Source: an uncultured Microbacteriaceae bacterium
GTDB lineage: Bacteria > Actinomycetota > Actinomycetes > Actinomycetales > Microbacteriaceae
Reading direction: 5' to 3'
DNA: 64,000 nt
Assembly (NCBI GenBank): GCA_903859205.1
Contig: CAIOLM010000032.1
Location: 1 to 64,000 of the forward strand
The translations under genes were made by a program, and so were the position numbers. This document shows positions 60,994-64,000 of the stretch, one piece after another (position 1 is the first letter of the stretch; each line of letters opens with the position of its first letter). The notes under the pieces are model-generated. The model was not told where the DNA came from. It saw nothing but the letters and a program-made list of their open reading frames with translations, and did no database searches.

Positions 60994-61365
60994 GTGTTCG
61001 GTTTGACCTTCGACAAGCTTCTCGTCATTGGCGTGATTGCTGTCTTCTTGCTGGGTCCAGAACGCCTGCCCGGATATGCGGCCAAACTCGCTCAGCTCGT
61101 CAAGGGTCTTCGTGCGATGGCGAACAATGCCAAAGATCGCATGAAAGAAGAAATGGGCGACGACTACGACGAGACCGAGTGGCAAAAGCTCGACCCTCGC
61201 CGGTATGACCCTCGTCGCATTATTCGCGAGGCGCTGCTCGACGAGGTTGTGGGCGCACCCAGTGAGAACGGGTCTGCACCCGAGACCAAAGCACCGGCGA
61301 CTGGCGCTCGCCCGGTGCGCAGCGAGCGGAGCGCCGTGACGCCATTTGATGGAGAGGCAACATGA
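60994..61365 (+). CDS. tatB: Sec-independent protein translocase TatB
   Basis: A 123-residue protein with an N-terminal membrane helix (about 5-20), the TatA/B hinge GPERLP (21-26), an amphipathic helix (YAAKLAQLVKGLRAMANNAKDRMKEEMG) and an acidic/disordered tail. The Glu in the GPERLP segment and the long amphipathic region favour TatB over TatA. It works with TatC to export folded proteins. GTG start; 4-base overlap with the next gene. Confidence 0.9.
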   Translation: MFGLTFDKLLVIGVIAVFLLGPERLPGYAAKLAQLVKGLRAMANNAKDRMKEEMGDDYDETEWQKLDPRRYDPRRIIREALLDEVVGAPSENGSAPETKAPATGARPVRSERSAVTPFDGEAT

Positions 61366-61973
61366 AAACCTGGGTTCGCCGTCCGGCTCTCATCGCCGGT
61401 GTCATTGCCCCCATTCTTTCCATTGGGGGCCAGCTCGTTGCCATGTCGACATGGCCGGCATACAACCCGTTCGTGCAGACCATCTCCGAGATGGCGGCCG
61501 GGGACGCCCCAACCCAGGCCTACATGCAGACCATCTTCACCCTCACCGGTGTGGCAACGCTCATCGTGGCCGTCTACACCCCGGGCATTGCCAAGCTCGG
61601 ACGCATCTTCATTTTTGTGAGCGGGTTCTCGTTCTTCGGGGTTGTTCTTTTTCCGCTCGAAACCATGGCCGGGACATCCTCACTCGGTCACAAGCTCAGT
61701 GCGATGGTGGGGTTTGTGCTGTTGGCCGCCTGGCCCCTCGTTGGCTGGCGTCGAGGCCCTGAGGTTCCATGGGTTTTACGCCCCATCCCATCAATTGCGG
61801 CAACCGTGGTGATGGCCATTTTCTGCTTCTGGTTCTTGGCAGTGTGGGCCAACCCGGGGCTCGGCTATGTCGGCACCATGGAGCGCATCGCTGCCTGGCT
61901 GGAGGGTATTTGGCCACTCATCGTTGTGCTTGTTCTGTGGCGGGCACAAAAACGCGCCGCAGGCTCCGCTTAG
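61362..61973 (+). CDS. DUF998 membrane protein
   Basis: A 203-residue protein with six hydrophobic helices and the DUF998 opening (RRPALIAGVIAPILSIGGQLVAMSTWPAYNPFVQTISEMAA). Family function is unknown. It ends 6 bases before the stop of the convergent Mrp gene. Confidence 0.82.
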   Translation: MKTWVRRPALIAGVIAPILSIGGQLVAMSTWPAYNPFVQTISEMAAGDAPTQAYMQTIFTLTGVATLIVAVYTPGIAKLGRIFIFVSGFSFFGVVLFPLETMAGTSSLGHKLSAMVGFVLLAAWPLVGWRRGPEVPWVLRPIPSIAATVVMAIFCFWFLAVWANPGLGYVGTMERIAAWLEGIWPLIVVLVLWRAQKRAAGSA

Positions 61974-61979
61974 GACGTT

Positions 61980-63107
61980 CTAGCGCGGGCTGAGGCCAAG
62001 CGACTTCCCCGCGCGTGACGGGCCGGATGTCGCGATCTGGTGGGCGAGCGCGGTGAGCGCGAGCGCTGCGGGGTTGCTCGGGTCATGCACAACAACCGGA
62101 ACACCAGTGTCGCCGCCGACGCGCAATCCGATGCTGAGCGGAATCTGGCCCAGGACGGGCACGGTCTTGTCGCCAGAGAGCCCTTCGGCAACGGCTTGAG
62201 CGCCACCAGTGCCAAAGAGGTCGATGGTGCGACCATCCGGGCTCGTCATGGCGCTCATGTTTTCGACAACGCCAATCACGCGTTGGCCGGTCTGGCGGGC
62301 GAGCATGCCGGCACGAATCGCAACACCGGCAGCGGCAGGCTGAGGAGTGGTCACGATGAGTACATCGGAGTGGGGGAGGAGCTGACCGACAGTGATGGCA
62401 ACATCGCCGGTGCCGGGCGGCAGGTCGAGTAGCAAGAAATCAAGATCGCCAAAGTAGACGTCGGTCAAGAACTGGCTGATGGTGCGTTGCAGCATGGGGC
62501 CACGCCAGGCCACGGCCGTCGCTTGGTCTTCGACGAACATGCCGATGGAGATGACCTTCACGTCGTGACCGACTGGCGGCACAATCATGTCGTCGAGTCG
62601 CGTGGGGCGAACCGGGATGCCCTCGGGAGCAAGCCCCATCAGAGCGGGAATTGAGTAGCCGTGTACGTCGGCATCGAGAATGCCCACCCGGTATCCGGCC
62701 AGAGACAGCGCACAGGCCAGGTTTGCCGTCACCGACGACTTGCCGACTCCGCCCTTGCCGCTGGTGATGGCGATCACGCGGGTGAGGGCATCGGCGGTGA
62801 ACGGGTTGTGCTTCGCGCCCTCGGGGCGAAGGCGCGCGAGCATCTCGGCGCGTTCCTCGGCCGTCATCACGGTTACATCGACCTCGACTGAGTCAACGCC
62901 CGAGACGCCGGAGGCGGCAGCTCGTACGTCGGCTTCGATGGTCTGTGCCGCCGGGCATCCTGCAATGGTCAGCTTCAACTGGATGCGCGCGGCCGACCCC
63001 TCGACCCAAACCTCGCCAATCATGCCGAGGTCAGCCAGCGGCCTGCGCAGTTCCGGGTCAATAACCGCACCCGCGGCTGCGCGCACAACCTGCGCCAGTT
63101 CGGTCAT
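61980..63107 (-). CDS. mrp: Mrp/NBP35-type Fe-S cluster carrier ATPase
   Basis: A 375-residue protein with an N-terminal MIP18 (DUF59) domain (residues 1-90, including C51 in IAGCPAAQ) and a P-loop domain with deviant Walker A GKGGVGKS at 117-124 and LLDLPPGTGD. It would assemble or deliver Fe-S clusters. The CxxC of Mrp is not visible in the later part, so cluster binding may differ. Start overlaps the DUF1003 stop by 4 bases. Confidence 0.92.
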   Translation of the reverse strand: MTELAQVVRAAAGAVIDPELRRPLADLGMIGEVWVEGSAARIQLKLTIAGCPAAQTIEADVRAAASGVSGVDSVEVDVTVMTAEERAEMLARLRPEGAKHNPFTADALTRVIAITSGKGGVGKSSVTANLACALSLAGYRVGILDADVHGYSIPALMGLAPEGIPVRPTRLDDMIVPPVGHDVKVISIGMFVEDQATAVAWRGPMLQRTISQFLTDVYFGDLDFLLLDLPPGTGDVAITVGQLLPHSDVLIVTTPQPAAAGVAIRAGMLARQTGQRVIGVVENMSAMTSPDGRTIDLFGTGGAQAVAEGLSGDKTVPVLGQIPLSIGLRVGGDTGVPVVVHDPSNPAALALTALAHQIATSGPSRAGKSLGLSPR

Positions 63108-63622
63108 TTCTTGCGCGGAACAGGCTTCTTGGCGGCCGGCTTCTCGTTGTCGAGTTCCTCGAGCAACGCGCGAAGCTCAGCGCGGATGAAGTCTTTGGTC
63201 GCCATGTCTTTCATTGCCAAGCGCAACGCGACAACCTCGCGAGCGAGGTACTCGGTGTCAGCGAGGTTGCGCTCGGCGCGCTGGCGGTCCTGTTCGAACT
63301 GCACGCGGTCGCGGTCATCCTGACGGTTCTGTGCAAGAAGAATCATGGGGGCGGCGTAAGAAGCTTGGAGCGAGAGCAGCAGGGTGAGTGCGGTAAACCC
63401 AATCGCCGCCGAGTCGAAGCGCCATGCTACGGGCGCGAGCGAGTTGAACGTGATCCACACCGCAGCAAAAATGGTGAGCCCAAGCAGGAACCAGGGCGTA
63501 CCCATGGCACGAGCGATGGTCTCGGTGAAACGACCGAAGCGGTCGCGACTGCGGGCAGGGCGAGGTCCGAGGCCGGTAAAGCCCTTAGGTGTCTCGAAGT
63601 CTTCTTCACGGTTACGAGCCAT
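63104..63622 (-). CDS. DUF1003 membrane protein
   Basis: A 172-residue protein with two membrane helices (about 43-61 and 74-97) joined by a short loop, the DUF1003 pattern PWFLLGLTIFAAVWITFN and LLLSLQASYAAPMILLAQNRQ, and a charged coiled C-terminus ending in a Lys/Pro tail. The start at 63622 overlaps the upstream CBS-protein gene by 11 bases. Function unknown; beside CBS/MgtE-type genes in many actinobacteria. Confidence 0.88.
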   Translation of the reverse strand: MARNREEDFETPKGFTGLGPRPARSRDRFGRFTETIARAMGTPWFLLGLTIFAAVWITFNSLAPVAWRFDSAAIGFTALTLLLSLQASYAAPMILLAQNRQDDRDRVQFEQDRQRAERNLADTEYLAREVVALRLAMKDMATKDFIRAELRALLEELDNEKPAAKKPVPRKK

Positions 63623-64000
63623 TGGTTCCCCTCCTTCCGCGCGTGGTTGGGGTGCTAGACGTGTTGGTGGTTGCTTTCTTGGCGGGCGCACGGCGACGAG
63701 CCGGAGCCTTCTTAGCGGGTGACTTCTTCAGATCGTCACCCTCGTCGTGACTTCGCCAGTCGTCGGGCAGCAGGTAGTCGAGAACGTCGTCAATCGTGAC
63801 CACGCCAACCAGACGCTGGTGTTCATCGACGACGGGTACGGCAACCAGGTTGTAGCTGGCCAAAATTCGGGATACCTCGGCGGCCGACGTGGTGACCGGA
63901 ATAGCTTCAGTGCTGTCATCGAGGAGCGCACCAATGCGCTCGTGCGGTGGGTAGCGCAACAGTCGCTGGAAGTGCACCAGTCCCAGGAAGCGACCGGTCG
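63612..64000 (-). CDS. CBS-domain protein, MgtE-N type (5' end outside the window)
   Basis: The C-terminal 129 or so residues of a protein whose start lies beyond the edge; the frame is open to base 64000 (reads TGRFLGLVHFQRLLRYPP). It shows one CBS pair half-repeat (GALLDDSTEAIPVTTSAAEVSRIL, VAVPVVDEHQRLVGVVTIDDVLDYLLPDDW) and a Lys/Ala-rich tail (AKKAPARRRAPAKK). Similar genes encode soluble MgtE N-terminal plus CBS proteins, thought to sense Mg or adenine nucleotides. Confidence 0.85.
   Translation of the reverse strand, partial: TGRFLGLVHFQRLLRYPPHERIGALLDDSTEAIPVTTSAAEVSRILASYNLVAVPVVDEHQRLVGVVTIDDVLDYLLPDDWRSHDEGDDLKKSPAKKAPARRRAPAKKATTNTSSTPTTRGRRGTNGS

Noticed and set aside
1-64000. 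CRISPR arrays, insertion sequences, prophage, tRNA or rRNA genes
   Set aside because: No spaced direct repeats, transposase motifs, phage genes, CCA/T-loop patterns or rRNA segments were seen in the gaps. A tRNA and IS search by software would settle this.

Overview
The window reads as the chromosome of a high-GC Gram-positive actinobacterium, most likely a member of the Microbacteriaceae with a compact genome. This placement is inference. It rests on the actinobacterial-type DapD, the GlpX-type fructose bisphosphatase, the LCP cell-wall protein, the DUF3117 micro-protein, a PIG-V-like mannosyltransferase, and many promoters of the form TAGGCT placed six bases before a start codon. Genes are tightly packed, with frequent stop/start overlaps and convergent genes whose stop codons overlap or abut. 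I found no insertion sequence, prophage, CRISPR array, tRNA or rRNA.

Layout. 0-8.7 kb: central carbon and housekeeping genes (class II aldolase, GlpX, an MFS permease with RmuC, methylmalonate-semialdehyde dehydrogenase, YchF). 8.8-17.3 kb: an accessory catabolic island with two different Baeyer-Villiger monooxygenases, an alpha/beta hydrolase, an IclR regulator, two medium-chain alcohol dehydrogenases and a saccharopine-dehydrogenase-like reductase. Together these would suit alcohol -> ketone -> ester/lactone -> hydroxy-acid degradation of an unknown, probably alicyclic, compound. A decayed fatty-acid desaturase fragment follows. 17.8-24.4 kb: small membrane and START-like proteins, an aldo/keto reductase, an MMPL exporter, an isochorismatase-like hydrolase and a DUF2470-like protein. 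24.4-30.0 kb: an NAD de novo operon, nrtR-nadA-nadB-nadC-cysteine desulfurase, with two candidate operators on its promoter. 30.2-36.6 kb: an amino-acid permease, then a tandem glycine riboswitch and gcvT-gcvH-gcvP. 36.8-43.6 kb: a lipoprotein, a CPBP membrane protein and an oligopeptide ABC importer (oppA, oppB, oppC, fused oppDF). 43.7-50.5 kb: typA, an orphan iron permease efeU with DtxR/IdeR-like boxes, a 7Fe ferredoxin, dapC, citrate synthase and a two-repeat PQ-loop (SWEET-like) protein. 50.6-55.6 kb: a five-gene operon with a heterodimeric ABC exporter, a DsbA/FrnE-type oxidoreductase and an HD hydrolase. 55.7-60.2 kb: an LCP protein, dapD and dapE back to back, a mannosyltransferase and the DUF3117 gene. 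60.3-64.0 kb: an O-methyltransferase, TatB, a DUF998 protein, an Mrp-type Fe-S carrier ATPase, a DUF1003 protein and a CBS-domain protein cut by the window edge.

How it fits together. NadA needs a 4Fe-4S cluster, and a cysteine desulfurase sits in its operon under the NAD-sensing NrtR. Glycine cleavage is placed under glycine control by its riboswitch. Three succinylase-branch lysine/peptidoglycan genes (dapC, dapD, dapE) lie within 11 kb. The most unusual parts are the two-monooxygenase island, with a probable ATT start codon in one of its dehydrogenases, and the dense leaderless promoter architecture, including divergent gene pairs that share as little as about 30 bp. All functions are inferred from sequence motifs alone.
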